Source of the DNA: an uncultured Roseicyclus sp.
GTDB taxonomy: Bacteria; Pseudomonadota; Alphaproteobacteria; Rhodobacterales; Rhodobacteraceae
Reading direction: 5' to 3'
Assembly: GCA_947489665.1 (NCBI GenBank)
Contig: CANLEH010000002.1
Location: 434,001 to 498,000 of the forward strand
Length of the DNA stretch: 64,000 bases
A program made the position numbers and the translations under genes. Position 1 is the first letter of the stretch; each line of letters starts with the position of its first letter. Below the pieces are notes generated by a model. That model was not told the origin of the DNA and did not search any database. It saw only the letters and a list, made by a program, of their open reading frames with translations. Shown piece by piece: positions 1-8,397 of the stretch.

Positions 1-140
1 TGGGATCTTCCCAGTCGAAAGGCGTCTCGGACCGCCGCGCACCGCGCCGCACGGCAACGCCTTTCGCTTCAAGCTTGCTGGCGACACGAGAGCCGGTCTT
101 GCCAGTGGCGCCGATGACGAGGATGGGGTGGTTGGTCATT
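1..140 (-). CDS. NmrA/SDR-like NAD(P)-binding protein, 5' part only
   Basis: Only the first 46 codons are inside the window; the gene runs off the left edge. The N-terminus carries a Rossmann dinucleotide-binding motif (GATGKTG at about residues 10-16) followed by a basic stretch, the usual start of NmrA-like or atypical short-chain dehydrogenase proteins that bind NAD(P)H. The ATG at 140 is preceded by a good AAGGAGAC ribosome site. It lies downstream of the AraC-type regulator on the same strand, 117 nt away, so that regulator could control it, but this is inference. Substrate unknown. Confidence 0.75.
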
Positions 141-257
141 TTCTGTCTCCTTGGTTCGTGTTGATGACCAAGGTCTAGAAAATCCGGAGTGCCCCGGTAT
201 TGACCGCGATTGCCAGGGTTTTGACATCTGCGGCCAATGCCGCGTGTCGGGGTGTCT

Positions 258-1256
258 TTACCCCAGAGACTTCCGATAGGCCGCCGGCGTCATCCCCATC
301 CACCGTTTGAAAGCGCGGTTGAACGCGCTTTGCTCGGAATATCCGGTGAGGAACGCAACCTCGGACAGAGAGTAGCGTTCGTCTTGTAGGATAGCTGTGG
401 CGATCTCGCGGCGTGTTTCTTCGGTCAGGGTCTGAAAGCTGAGCCCATGCTCGGCAAGACGCCGGTGAAAGGAACGGGCGCTTAGCCCCAGTTTGCGGGC
501 GATATCCGCCATTTTGGGCAGCCCGTCGCTGAGGGCGCGGGCAATCTCGCTTTTTGTTTGCGTCTGCAAAGCGGGCGCGTCATCGATTTGCGCAAGTTCC
601 TGATCGAGGTGCGATACAAGAAACTGCGTGATCCCCTCATCCCCAAGAATATTCGGTTCCGAAAGAGACTGTCGAGAGAGCAGCATCGCATCTCTGTCCG
701 CACCGAAACGGACGGGACAACCAAAATAAGCTTCGTGATGCCCGATTGTCTTGGGCGCGGCGTGCTTGAAGGTGACTTCGATCGGGGAAAAGGGTCGCGG
801 CGACACTTGTCGACTGAGCGAAACTCCACTCGCCAAGTCAGCCTCGATCGAGATGCGCATACCAAGCCGCCGAATGCCGTCGCGATGTTCGATAAACAAA
901 ATGCCGTCGTCAGTTTCCTGAAGCTCATACTGCGTAAAGCTGCTCCAGAGGCGCCAGTACCGCGCCACGCGTGAGAACGAGCCAAGGAGATTGGGCGCAG
1001 ATTTCCAAGCCAAGCCAAGCGCGCCGTATTCGTCCGGTCGCATCGCTTCACCTACTATCAGTGGCAAAGACGTTACATCCATCTTGTCGGCCATCAGCTC
1101 GATCATGCCATAGAAGTCGTCCTCATCAAGCATTTGCTTGGGGTCCCATGCGCCGTCGGCATCGACGCCAACCGAATCCAGGACCGCATTTGCATCGATG
1201 GCATTGCCCGCGACGCCAACAACTCTCCGAGCGAAAAGAGACGTAACTTGACCCAT
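258..1256 (-). CDS. AraC-family transcriptional regulator with Arabinose_bd-type N-domain
   Basis: A 332-residue AraC-type DNA-binding regulator. The C-terminal ~95 residues show the double helix-turn-helix: a first helix region around MADIARKLGLSARSFHRRLAEHG and a second with the hallmark SLSEVAFLTGYSEQSAFNRAFKRW followed by MTPAAYR. The N-terminal ~200 residues resemble the ligand-binding domain found in the OruR/ArgR-like AraC group (PF12625). This layout is typical of regulators of an adjacent enzyme gene, here possibly the NmrA-like gene that follows. Inducer not predictable. The ATG at 1256 gives the full domain length. Confidence 0.88.
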   Translation of the reverse strand: MGQVTSLFARRVVGVAGNAIDANAVLDSVGVDADGAWDPKQMLDEDDFYGMIELMADKMDVTSLPLIVGEAMRPDEYGALGLAWKSAPNLLGSFSRVARYWRLWSSFTQYELQETDDGILFIEHRDGIRRLGMRISIEADLASGVSLSRQVSPRPFSPIEVTFKHAAPKTIGHHEAYFGCPVRFGADRDAMLLSRQSLSEPNILGDEGITQFLVSHLDQELAQIDDAPALQTQTKSEIARALSDGLPKMADIARKLGLSARSFHRRLAEHGLSFQTLTEETRREIATAILQDERYSLSEVAFLTGYSEQSAFNRAFKRWMGMTPAAYRKSLG

Positions 1257-1728
1257 GCATTTAAGTTAAGCCAGTCGAAAACACGTTCCAAGTATTCCGG
1301 CAGAATGGGAGTCATTCCCAAAGTCTTGACGGATGGCCGTTTAGCTGGTGACCAAGTTGCCTGATACTACCGCCGCAAAGCTATGATTTGGTCTTTTCGG
1401 AGTGCATTCGAATGATCGAATTGACGATAAGCCCTGCAACGCTGGGACTCGCCTGCTGCCGGCACTAACCGATGCCGCGTCAGCAATAGCCGGAGCTGCA
1501 CATGTCCGCTTTGTTCGCGACGTTTGAGTTAGACCCCTCTCAAATTTTGCTTATGCAGCGAATGGCGGCTCTGACGGGCCGCGTCGCAGCATCTTGACCC
1601 ATTGGGCAACGGCAGGTTTGGGCCGCTAGAAGCTTCTAGACAACGTTCGCCGGTGAATTCTGCGCTTCCACTGATGGCGGCAGAGAGCACTTTTCGGCGA
1701 ATGCTGCCTTCGCACGAATGTCCGCTTG
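1257..1728. other. Gene-poor stretch with one perfect palindrome
   Basis: Between the AraC gene and the Crp/Fnr-like gene I see no reading frame with recognisable protein character. The stretch includes the AraC upstream region. It contains a 14-bp perfect palindrome, CTAGAAGCTTCTAG, at 1626-1639, with no partner gene close enough to assign it as an operator. Confidence 0.5.
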
Positions 1729-2304
1729 CTACTTGTTCTTGTCGCGGGCGCGCAGGCGGCTCAACGTGACGGGTGTGATACCCAAGAACGATGCGATCAA
1801 GGAATGGGCAAACTTGGTTTCATATCCTGGGAATGCTTCGCGAAACCACGTTAGCCGTTCTGCCCCTCCAAGAGCGGCGAGGCACCACTCTCTCTCCGCC
1901 TTTTCTGCCAATGTGTCGCGCATGACCGTGTTCCCCCAGTTCCGAATCGATTGGGCAGAGACCATCAGTTCCGTGAGCAGGTCCGTCTCGATCCTGACGA
2001 GCGACGCATCGGTCGTTGCCGCAATGGATACGAGCGAGACACCCTCCCTTGTTCTCGCAATATTCGGCGTGACAACGCAGGGCCCCACGTAGAACCCAAC
2101 GCACACTTCCTTGCCGTCTTGGTCGCAAATACTGCTCGCCAGGTACCCATTCAGGACGATGTACTCGTTCCTTTCGGGTTGTCCCTGATGGTTCGCGTGG
2201 GCCCCCCTGCTTAGCCGCATCGGTGCCCAATGCGCTGCAAAGCCATCCACGCAAGCGGCGTCTGCCAGGTCAGGCGACTGCGCCAGAAAAGTCCTCAGAT
2301 CCAT
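1729..2304 (-). CDS. Crp/Fnr-like cyclic-nucleotide-binding-fold regulator
   Basis: About 191 residues from the ATG at 2304. The N-terminal ~115 residues fit a cNMP-binding beta-roll (RNEYIVLNGYLASS followed by GFYVGPCVV), and a helix-turn-helix lies at the very end (HSLIASFLGITPVTLSRLRARD). The domain order is that of the Crp/Fnr superfamily, subgroup with a short C-terminal HTH. A GTG at 2379 would extend the N-terminus by 25 residues but would sit on the ribosome site of the divergent gene, so I prefer 2304. It is divergent from a small membrane protein gene, and a palindrome lies between them, suggesting it controls that gene and possibly itself. No haem or Fe-S cysteine pattern is evident. 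Confidence 0.75.
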   Translation of the reverse strand: MDLRTFLAQSPDLADAACVDGFAAHWAPMRLSRGAHANHQGQPERNEYIVLNGYLASSICDQDGKEVCVGFYVGPCVVTPNIARTREGVSLVSIAATTDASLVRIETDLLTELMVSAQSIRNWGNTVMRDTLAEKAEREWCLAALGGAERLTWFREAFPGYETKFAHSLIASFLGITPVTLSRLRARDKNK

Positions 2305-2315
2305 CTTGGCCGGCC

Positions 2316-2329
2316 TTATCAAATGATAA
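2316..2329. promoter_or_regulatory. Palindromic operator candidate between divergent genes
   Basis: TTATCAAATGATAA is a perfect inverted repeat (TTATCA, 2-bp spacer, TGATAA) 11 bp upstream of the regulator start at 2304 and 55 bp upstream of the membrane-protein start at 2385. Placement between a Crp/Fnr-like gene and its divergent neighbour suggests a binding site. It is not the classical FNR or CRP consensus. Confidence 0.5.
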
Positions 2330-2384
2330 TGTAGACGAGCAAATTCTTGGGCATGGATGGCACAGCTCAAGGAGGACACAAGTC

Positions 2385-2930
2385 ATGCACAGAACCCTGT
2401 CAAAGCAAACCGGAAAGATCGCGATTGGCGCGGCATTGCTCGCGACATCCGTTTACGTCGCAATGGTCAGCGTTACCCTCGCGCATCTCGAATTTGTCTC
2501 GGGGCAGGTGCCCTTCGACATGCGGCCCTTCGGTTACGGTCCTATGGATGCCGCGACGCTTCTCGATTCATTGGGAGCGGAAGGGCGTGAATACTATCTC
2601 AGCCGCCAGATTCCTCTGGATACGCTCTACCCAGCCTTGCTCGCGCTGACACTGAGCAGCGCCATCTGCTGGTTTGGACGACGCATGCCAAACAGAAGGC
2701 TTGTCCATCTTGGTGTTGCCTTCGCGGTCGGCAGTGCGCTGTTCGACTACGCCGAGAACCTAGGGATCGTGGCGATGATCTCCGGTTGGCCAGATCTGTC
2801 GGGATCGTTGGTCTACGCCACCAGCACAGCGACAATCGCCAAATCCTTCATGACAACTCTGGCTGTGCTGTTCGCGCTTGCCACAGCGTTCATCTGGGTT
2901 CGCCTGCCCAAAACCGACACTGTTACCTAG
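2385..2930 (+). CDS. Small integral membrane protein, function unknown
   Basis: 181 residues with about four hydrophobic segments: residues ~10-32, ~78-98, ~105-125 and ~145-175. The ATG at 2385 has an excellent AAGGAGG ribosome site 8 nt upstream, which decides the start over upstream in-frame codons. A short polar loop of about 40 residues follows the first helix. No catalytic motif is visible. It is divergent from the Crp/Fnr-like regulator and probably its target. Similar four-helix proteins are common in bacteria and usually uncharacterised. Confidence 0.72.
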   Translation: MHRTLSKQTGKIAIGAALLATSVYVAMVSVTLAHLEFVSGQVPFDMRPFGYGPMDAATLLDSLGAEGREYYLSRQIPLDTLYPALLALTLSSAICWFGRRMPNRRLVHLGVAFAVGSALFDYAENLGIVAMISGWPDLSGSLVYATSTATIAKSFMTTLAVLFALATAFIWVRLPKTDTVT

Positions 2931-3745
2931 ATGAATAGTGCCCGCTTCATCCGCGGCCCAGTCATCCGTCCCAGACAAGATTGGGCATGCGAAGCGAACG
3001 GCAGCAATGCGGGCTGCGGCTGCAGCATTTGCCTACCACGCTCAAGGTCCGGATAGGGCCGTCGTTTGCATCAAAGTGCGCGGGTTCGGCGAGCCTGTAG
3101 TGTGCCCTGATGCACGGTGGCTTCCTGCCCAAACCTATCTTGCGTGCAACTCGCCATCGCTGCAGCTCCCATTAGAGTGGAATTATTTGCTTCCCTTTAT
3201 TGAGAAAGGCAGCAGAGGCCCTGTAAGCAAGGTTTGATATTCGTTCTTTGGCTCTTTTGGAGCTGATGACGTCGAGTGCACGACCATACATTGCAATGTG
3301 GTGAGCAACCTCAATGTTCGGACAAATCTTCTATGGGGCCGCAGAAAAGAGATGGGGTCGCCTCAATTATTTGTCGTTTAATGCAACGATCAATGTCCGC
3401 AAAGCTGATAGAGTGACTGAAACATCATGGAGAGACAGGGGGCTTGTTACCGCTCCTTGGCACAGGTCGGACACCGAAAGAATTGGTCTCAGTAGATGCG
3501 CGTCGGTGCGCTTGTGCATCCAACGAAGCGCTTCGACAGCCCCAGCCGTGCAGTAAGCAGCCCACCCTTAAAAGAAAACTATTTTCACAAGGGGAATAAT
3601 CTGCAACTTAGACGCGTATGGGATGCCACAGGCATTCCTGAAACAATGGCTTGCGCATGGCGGCCGAAGTTGGACTGACATAGTCCAGACTTGGAAGCGT
3701 AGTCGCGTCATCAGCCAAGACCAGACCGTCCAAGGGACCGATGCC
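2931..3745. other. Gene-free stretch before the methylamine cluster
   Basis: About 815 bp between the membrane protein gene and folD. Short open frames exist on both strands but none has a convincing ribosome site, codon pattern or recognisable domain. Parts look AT-richer than the genes around (for example 3540-3610). Promoter elements for folD should lie near 3650-3740. It marks the left edge of the methylated-amine gene cluster. Confidence 0.5.
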
Positions 3746-4621
3746 ATGAAAGACCTCAGCAATCACATGATGTTGCGCGGTGCGCCCGTGCGGGCTCGTA
3801 TCCTGCAAGACGTCGCGGAATATGTGGCCGGTGCGGGTCAGATCGGGCGGCTCGTGTCCATCGCCATTGGCGACATCCCCGAGGTCGGCGTCTACATCCG
3901 CAACCAAAAACGCGCCGCCGAAAATGTCGGCCTGCCCTTCGATGAACAGATCTGGCCGGCGGAGACGACGCCAGAACAGGCCAAGGCCCGCCTTCAGGCC
4001 ATGAACGATGATCCGGATGTTCTGGGCATAATCCTGCAACGCCCCGTGCCGGAGCATATCAACGTCCGCTCGCTGCAATCGGCGATCCATCCGCTGAAGG
4101 ATGTGGAGGGGATGAACCCCGCCTCCATCGGCAACATCGTCTACAACGACGTGGCACTTGCGCCTTGCACCGCCGCCGCCGCAGTCGAGCTGATCCGCGA
4201 AACCGGCCTGCCCATGGAGGGGCTGGAGGTTGTGATGATCGGCCATTCGGAGATTGTCGGCAAACCTGCCGCCATGATGCTGATGGCCGAAGGCGCGACC
4301 GTAACCGTCTGCCACCATATGACCCGCTCCGTCGCCATGCACTCGCGCCGTGCCGATGTGGTCGTTGTGGCCGTGGGCAAGGCGCATCTGGTCGGCGCCG
4401 ACATGATCAAACCCGGTGCCGCCGTAATCGACATCGGCATCAATCAGATCGAGGTTGATGGTGAGGTCACGCTGGTCGGCGACGTCGACACCGACGCCGT
4501 TTCCGAGGTTGCAGGCTGGCTCACACCCGTTCCGGGTGGCGTGGGACCGGTGACGGTCGCGATCCTGCTCCGCAACGCGACCGTGGCCCATCAACGCCAG
4601 CGCGCGGCGGGCTGGATCTAA
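3746..4621 (+). CDS. folD: Bifunctional methylene-THF dehydrogenase/cyclohydrolase, divergent FolD paralogue
   Basis: 291 residues from the ATG at 3746, which follows an AAGGGA ribosome site; an upstream in-frame ATG at 3623 would add 41 residues of non-family sequence. FolD interconverts 5,10-methylene-THF, 5,10-methenyl-THF and 10-formyl-THF with NADP. Visible family motifs: YIRNQKR (catalytic Tyr/Lys region), LQRPVP, LKDVEG, GHSEIVGKP (nucleotide-binding), KPGAAVIDIGIN and TPVPGGVGPVT at the C-terminus. The usual PCTPxG is PCTAAAA here and QLPLP is QRPVP, so it is diverged from housekeeping FolD. Its place at the head of the methylated-amine cluster fits oxidation of the one-carbon units released by Tdm, Dmm and Mgd. 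The stop overlaps that of the convergent EamA gene by 4 nt. Confidence 0.9.
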   Translation: MKDLSNHMMLRGAPVRARILQDVAEYVAGAGQIGRLVSIAIGDIPEVGVYIRNQKRAAENVGLPFDEQIWPAETTPEQAKARLQAMNDDPDVLGIILQRPVPEHINVRSLQSAIHPLKDVEGMNPASIGNIVYNDVALAPCTAAAAVELIRETGLPMEGLEVVMIGHSEIVGKPAAMMLMAEGATVTVCHHMTRSVAMHSRRADVVVVAVGKAHLVGADMIKPGAAVIDIGINQIEVDGEVTLVGDVDTDAVSEVAGWLTPVPGGVGPVTVAILLRNATVAHQRQRAAGWI

Positions 4622-5460
4622 ACGCCAAGCGATCCAATCGCCGCGAACACGGCCACCACCGCCGCCCATTGCGGCGCGCGCATTCGCTCGCCCAGAAAAA
4701 TCGTGGCGAGCACGACAGTAATCAGCCCAAATGTTGACGCCGCAACAGCCGCGAATTCCGGGTAAGGCAGGTTGCCTGCCGCCGACACAGCGCTGATGGC
4801 GACTAGATCAAGCGTGCCCATGATGGCGAAAATCCAAAGTGATCTGACACGCGGCAACATCTGCGCGCGCCAGGCGAGAGCGATGACCACAACCACCACG
4901 ATGGCCGCCACGCGGAATGGCAGGATCACAGTCCATTCGTCCGACAAAACCGTGGCCGATTGGCTGATGGCGAACGCCACGGCAAAACCCGGCCCCGACA
5001 CCAGCGACCAGAAGATCGCCGCCTTTTTTGAGCCGTCCGACGATGCCTCATCCGAGCTGATGGCAATGAACGCGACCCCGCCGATCACCACAAAGACCGC
5101 CACCCAGTGGAGCCAAGTCAGCGGGCTGCCCATGTAAGCCGCCCATCCCATCGAGATGATCGGATAGGCCCCGATGATGGGAGCCACCAGCCGCACGGGG
5201 CCGATCTCTAAAGCCTTGTACAACCCCAATCCCGCAATCGCGTAGATACCGCCCGCCAATATCGCGCGCCAAAAAGCCCCCGCAGGGGCCGCCTCCACGT
5301 CTCCCCACAGCATGCCAAACGGCACGGCCACCACAGTCCCAAGAACCAGGACCGACACCAACGAGACGAACGTGCCCTCTGCCGCGCTGACCCTACGCAC
5401 GCACAGATCATGTACCGCCCATGAAAACGCGGCCAGAAGGCCAAGAAGAAGTGAGGCCAA
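4618..5460 (-). CDS. EamA/DMT-family transporter
   Basis: 280 residues, almost entirely hydrophobic, with about ten transmembrane helices in two five-helix EamA repeats, as in drug/metabolite transporters of the inner membrane. I choose the TTG at 5460 because GGAGGG lies 4 nt upstream and the first helix starts directly after it (LASLLLGLLAAFSWAVHD); longer forms would run antisense through tdm without membrane character. The second repeat ends with the conserved FLGERMRAPQWAAVVAVFAAIG pattern. Substrate unknown. It is convergent with folD (overlapping stop codons) and divergent from tdm, so export or import of a methylated amine or its product is possible but unproven. Confidence 0.85.
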   Translation of the reverse strand: MASLLLGLLAAFSWAVHDLCVRRVSAAEGTFVSLVSVLVLGTVVAVPFGMLWGDVEAAPAGAFWRAILAGGIYAIAGLGLYKALEIGPVRLVAPIIGAYPIISMGWAAYMGSPLTWLHWVAVFVVIGGVAFIAISSDEASSDGSKKAAIFWSLVSGPGFAVAFAISQSATVLSDEWTVILPFRVAAIVVVVVIALAWRAQMLPRVRSLWIFAIMGTLDLVAISAVSAAGNLPYPEFAAVAASTFGLITVVLATIFLGERMRAPQWAAVVAVFAAIGSLGV

Positions 5461-5551
5461 TGTGCCCTCCGATCCGGATCTGCTGGGGAACGAGGCCGGT
5501 ATGTCACCGCCCGGACCGGCTGAACAGATAGCAGTTGATCCCAGCAAGAAT

Positions 5552-5570
5552 TTTCTTAAAGTTAAAGAAA
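5552..5570. promoter_or_regulatory. AT-rich inverted repeat upstream of tdm
   Basis: TTTCTT, 7-bp spacer, AAGAAA forms an inverted repeat in an AT-rich patch between the divergent EamA and tdm genes, 29 bp before the tdm ATG. It is the most operator-like element in this intergenic region. A related TTTCTTG/CAGGAAA repeat occurs upstream of tmoX, so one regulator might bind both; this is inference. Confidence 0.4.
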
Positions 5571-5598
5571 TTTTCCGCTGAGGCAACATCCGAGTGCC

Positions 5599-7992
5599 AT
5601 GGAGGTCAGCGTGCTCGACGAGATTTATCCCAGTGTCGTGCCCGGCCCGCCGCGGCCCTCTCAGGTGTATGTGCCGTCTGTCTTCAGCCTGCCTCCCGGC
5701 ACCGAACGTTACGTTGTCGAAGGCTGCGGGGCCGTCCTGATCCCGATTGAGGCCGGCGACACGCTGCGCATCGTAAACGCCGAAGGCGGCCAGCCATGTG
5801 AGATCGTGACCGCGGGCACAGGCGGGCGTCTGGTGGACCTGCTCGATGCCAAGGCCACCGCCCCTGCCGGGGGCCTCCAGCGGCTCCTCGCCTCCGCCAA
5901 CCACTCGCTACGGGGCCTGCGCCTCGGGCTGGAGACGCGCGGCATTGATATCGCGAACGCGAACGCAATCCACCTGTTCGAGGCCACAACCCCCGCTGGC
6001 ACCGAGGAAAGCTTCACCGCTACCTCCGACGGCGTCGTCCTCATCGCCGCACCGCACCCCAACCGGTCCGGCCAGATGGATTACGAGGCGCAAGACACCG
6101 CCTCCCCCCTCACTCTGTGGATCACGCGGGCCACGATCAAGCCGCACAAGGGCTTTGAGCTGCCTGACCCGCTCGCCGAGCCCATCGAGAATATCCGCGT
6201 CCATTCCGCGACGGCAGAGGCGTATTTCGTCAAAGCAGGCGATTACATCCAGATCCTTGATGTCGACGGCCGCCAATGCACCGATTTCGAATGCTTCTCG
6301 GCCCGTAAGCTGGATCGTGGGATCGAGCATGCGCTCGACGTGACCACGACGCGCACGCTCATGGGCCACGCCTATCCGATGCCGGGCCTGCACGCGAAAT
6401 ACTACGATCAGGAAATGCTGCCGCTGGTCGAAGTGGTGCAGGACACCTGCGGCCGCCACGACGCCTTTGCGCTCGCCTGTTCCGCCAAATATTACGACGA
6501 CATCGGCTATCCGGGCCACGCCAACTGCTCGGAAAACTTCAACTCCGCACTGGAGAAATTCAACGTCTCGGGCCGCCCCGGCTGGATGGCGATCAATTTC
6601 TTCTTCAACACCGCCATCGACGACCACGGCGTCCTCTACGGCGACGAACCTTGGTCGCGCCCCGGCGACTACGTCCTGCTGCGTGCGCTGACCGACATTG
6701 TCTGCGTCACCTCCGCCTGCCCCGATGACACCACCGCCGCCAATGGCTGGAACCCCACCGACATCCACGTCCGCACCTATTCGGGCGACAACACCTTCCA
6801 ACGCGCCATCGCCTTCAGGGCGACCCCAGAGGCGGAGCCCAAGATGACCAAACAAACCGGCTTTCACGACTGCTTCGCGCGCCACACCCGCAACTTCATC
6901 GAATACAACGGCTATTGGCTGGCGAACTGCTTTGCCGAAGCCGGGCCCATTCAGGAATACCACGCCTGCCGGGAAGCCGTGGTGATGATGGACCTCAGCC
7001 CCCTGAGAAAATTCGAGATCACGGGGCCAGACGCCGAGGCGCTCTGCCAATACATCTTCACCCGCAACATGAAGACCCTCGCCGTGGGCGGCGTCGTCTA
7101 CACCGCGATGTGCTATGAACACGGCGGCATGATCGACGACGGCACCGTGTTCCGCCTCGGCAAAGACAACTTCCGCTGGATCGGCGGCAATGATTACGGC
7201 GGCGAATGGATCCGCGAGCAGGCCGAGAAACTAGGCCTCAAGGTCCTCGTCCGCTCGTCGACTGACCAACTCCACAACGTCGCCGTCCAGGGCCCCAACT
7301 CCCGTGACCTCCTGCGCGAACTGGTCTGGACCGCGCCCCACAACCCCGAGTTCGACCAGCTTGGCTGGTTCCGCCACACACCCGCTCGCCTGCGCAACGA
7401 ATCCGGCACGCCCTTCGTCGTCTCCCGCACCGGCTACACGGGCGAGCTTGGCTACGAAGTCATGTGTCACCCAAAAGACTGCGAAGAACTCTTCGACGCA
7501 ATCTGGGACGCGGGCCAAAAGTACGGTCTCAAACCCATGGGGCTGGAGGCGCTCGACATGGTGCGAATTGAGGCGGGCCTGATCTTTGCAGGCTACGACT
7601 TCTCGGACCAGACCGACCCATTCGAGGCCGGCATCGGCTTCACCTGCCCGCTCAAATCCAAGACCGACGATTTCATCGGCCGCGACGCCCTTATCCGCCG
7701 CAAGGAACACCCGATGCGCAAACTCGTGGGCCTCGACATCGACAGCAATATCGACGTCACCCACGGCGATTGCCTACACATCGGGCGCGCGCAAGTCGGT
7801 GAAGTCACCTCCTCCATGCGCTCGCCGCTCTTGGGCAAAAACATCGCCATGGCCCGCATCGACGTCGCCCACGCCGAACCGGGCACCGAGATCGAGATCG
7901 GCAAACTCGACGGCCACCAGAAACGCATCCCCGCCACGATCCGACAAGACCTCGCGGCCTACGATCCGACCAAGTCGAAACCCCGGTCCTAG
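5599..7992 (+). CDS. tdm: Trimethylamine N-oxide demethylase (Tdm)
   Basis: 797 residues. Tdm converts TMAO to dimethylamine and formaldehyde in the cytoplasm, and its C-terminal domain can pass the one-carbon unit to tetrahydrofolate. The N-terminal ~400 residues are DUF1989-type (urea-carboxylase-associated fold), including DGRQCTDFECFSARKL near residue 218. The C-terminal ~370 residues are a GcvT-type THF-binding domain (SRTGYTGELGYEV, GLEALDMVRIEAG). Cysteines at 294, 310 and 374 are spaced 16 and 64 residues apart, which matches what I recall of the three-cysteine zinc site of Methylocella silvestris Tdm. The ATG at 5599 has no clear ribosome site; a GTG at 5611 follows GGAGGT and may be the true start, four codons in. 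It leads a tight unit with the globin and DUF3291 genes. Confidence 0.93.
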   Translation: MEVSVLDEIYPSVVPGPPRPSQVYVPSVFSLPPGTERYVVEGCGAVLIPIEAGDTLRIVNAEGGQPCEIVTAGTGGRLVDLLDAKATAPAGGLQRLLASANHSLRGLRLGLETRGIDIANANAIHLFEATTPAGTEESFTATSDGVVLIAAPHPNRSGQMDYEAQDTASPLTLWITRATIKPHKGFELPDPLAEPIENIRVHSATAEAYFVKAGDYIQILDVDGRQCTDFECFSARKLDRGIEHALDVTTTRTLMGHAYPMPGLHAKYYDQEMLPLVEVVQDTCGRHDAFALACSAKYYDDIGYPGHANCSENFNSALEKFNVSGRPGWMAINFFFNTAIDDHGVLYGDEPWSRPGDYVLLRALTDIVCVTSACPDDTTAANGWNPTDIHVRTYSGDNTFQRAIAFRATPEAEPKMTKQTGFHDCFARHTRNFIEYNGYWLANCFAEAGPIQEYHACREAVVMMDLSPLRKFEITGPDAEALCQYIFTRNMKTLAVGGVVYTAMCYEHGGMIDDGTVFRLGKDNFRWIGGNDYGGEWIREQAEKLGLKVLVRSSTDQLHNVAVQGPNSRDLLRELVWTAPHNPEFDQLGWFRHTPARLRNESGTPFVVSRTGYTGELGYEVMCHPKDCEELFDAIWDAGQKYGLKPMGLEALDMVRIEAGLIFAGYDFSDQTDPFEAGIGFTCPLKSKTDDFIGRDALIRRKEHPMRKLVGLDIDSNIDVTHGDCLHIGRAQVGEVTSSMRSPLLGKNIAMARIDVAHAEPGTEIEIGKLDGHQKRIPATIRQDLAAYDPTKSKPRS

Positions 7993-8397
7993 ATGCAAAC
8001 CGCGCTGGACCAGATCGGCGGAGAAGACGCGCTCCACCGCCTTGTCACGCGCTTCTACGATCTGCTGGAAAGCGACCCCGCGCTGCACAACCTGCACCGC
8101 CTGCACTTTCGCGGTCATGGCATGAACCATACCCGCACCGAGCAGTTCAACTTCCTCAGCGGCTTTCTGGGCGGGCGGCGCTATTACCACGAGAAACACG
8201 GCCACATGGACCTGCGCGAAATCCACGCCCATGTGCCCATCCGCGACGCCGACGCGCAAATGTGGCTCGATACGATGGACCGCGCGATCACCGATACCGG
8301 CCTCGACGCCGACATGCCCGACCCCGTCCGCGCGACGCTGCGCCGGGCTGCGTTGATGCTGGTCAACGACCTTCCCGATTGGAGGACCTCGACCTGA
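7993..8397 (+). CDS. Group II truncated haemoglobin
   Basis: 134 residues, the usual length of a group II (TrHbO-type) truncated globin. Diagnostic sequence: LSGFLGGRRYYHEKHGHMDLR at about residues 55-75 followed by EIHAHVPI, in which His78 is the expected proximal haem ligand, and a Phe-Tyr pair (F21-Y22) in the B helix that should line the distal pocket. Such globins bind O2, NO or sulphide with high affinity. Its ATG follows the tdm stop directly and its own stop overlaps the next start (TGATG), so the three genes are almost certainly translated together. Oxygen supply to, or redox protection of, the amine-oxidising enzymes is a guess from context. Confidence 0.9.
   Translation: MQTALDQIGGEDALHRLVTRFYDLLESDPALHNLHRLHFRGHGMNHTRTEQFNFLSGFLGGRRYYHEKHGHMDLREIHAHVPIRDADAQMWLDTMDRAITDTGLDADMPDPVRATLRRAALMLVNDLPDWRTST

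Noticed and set aside
2938-3556. Two short plus-strand open frames before folD
   Set aside because: Codon use and composition look non-coding and no start signal is present.
3608-4669. Long open frame antisense to folD
   Set aside because: His/Gly/Asp-rich shadow translation without domain; folD on the other strand has clear motifs.
5461-5904. N-terminal extension of the EamA transporter into tdm
   Set aside because: No membrane or family character; TTG 5460 has a ribosome site and starts helix 1.
5908-7122. Long open frame antisense to tdm
   Set aside because: Composition of a GC-rich shadow; tdm has DUF1989 and GcvT motifs.
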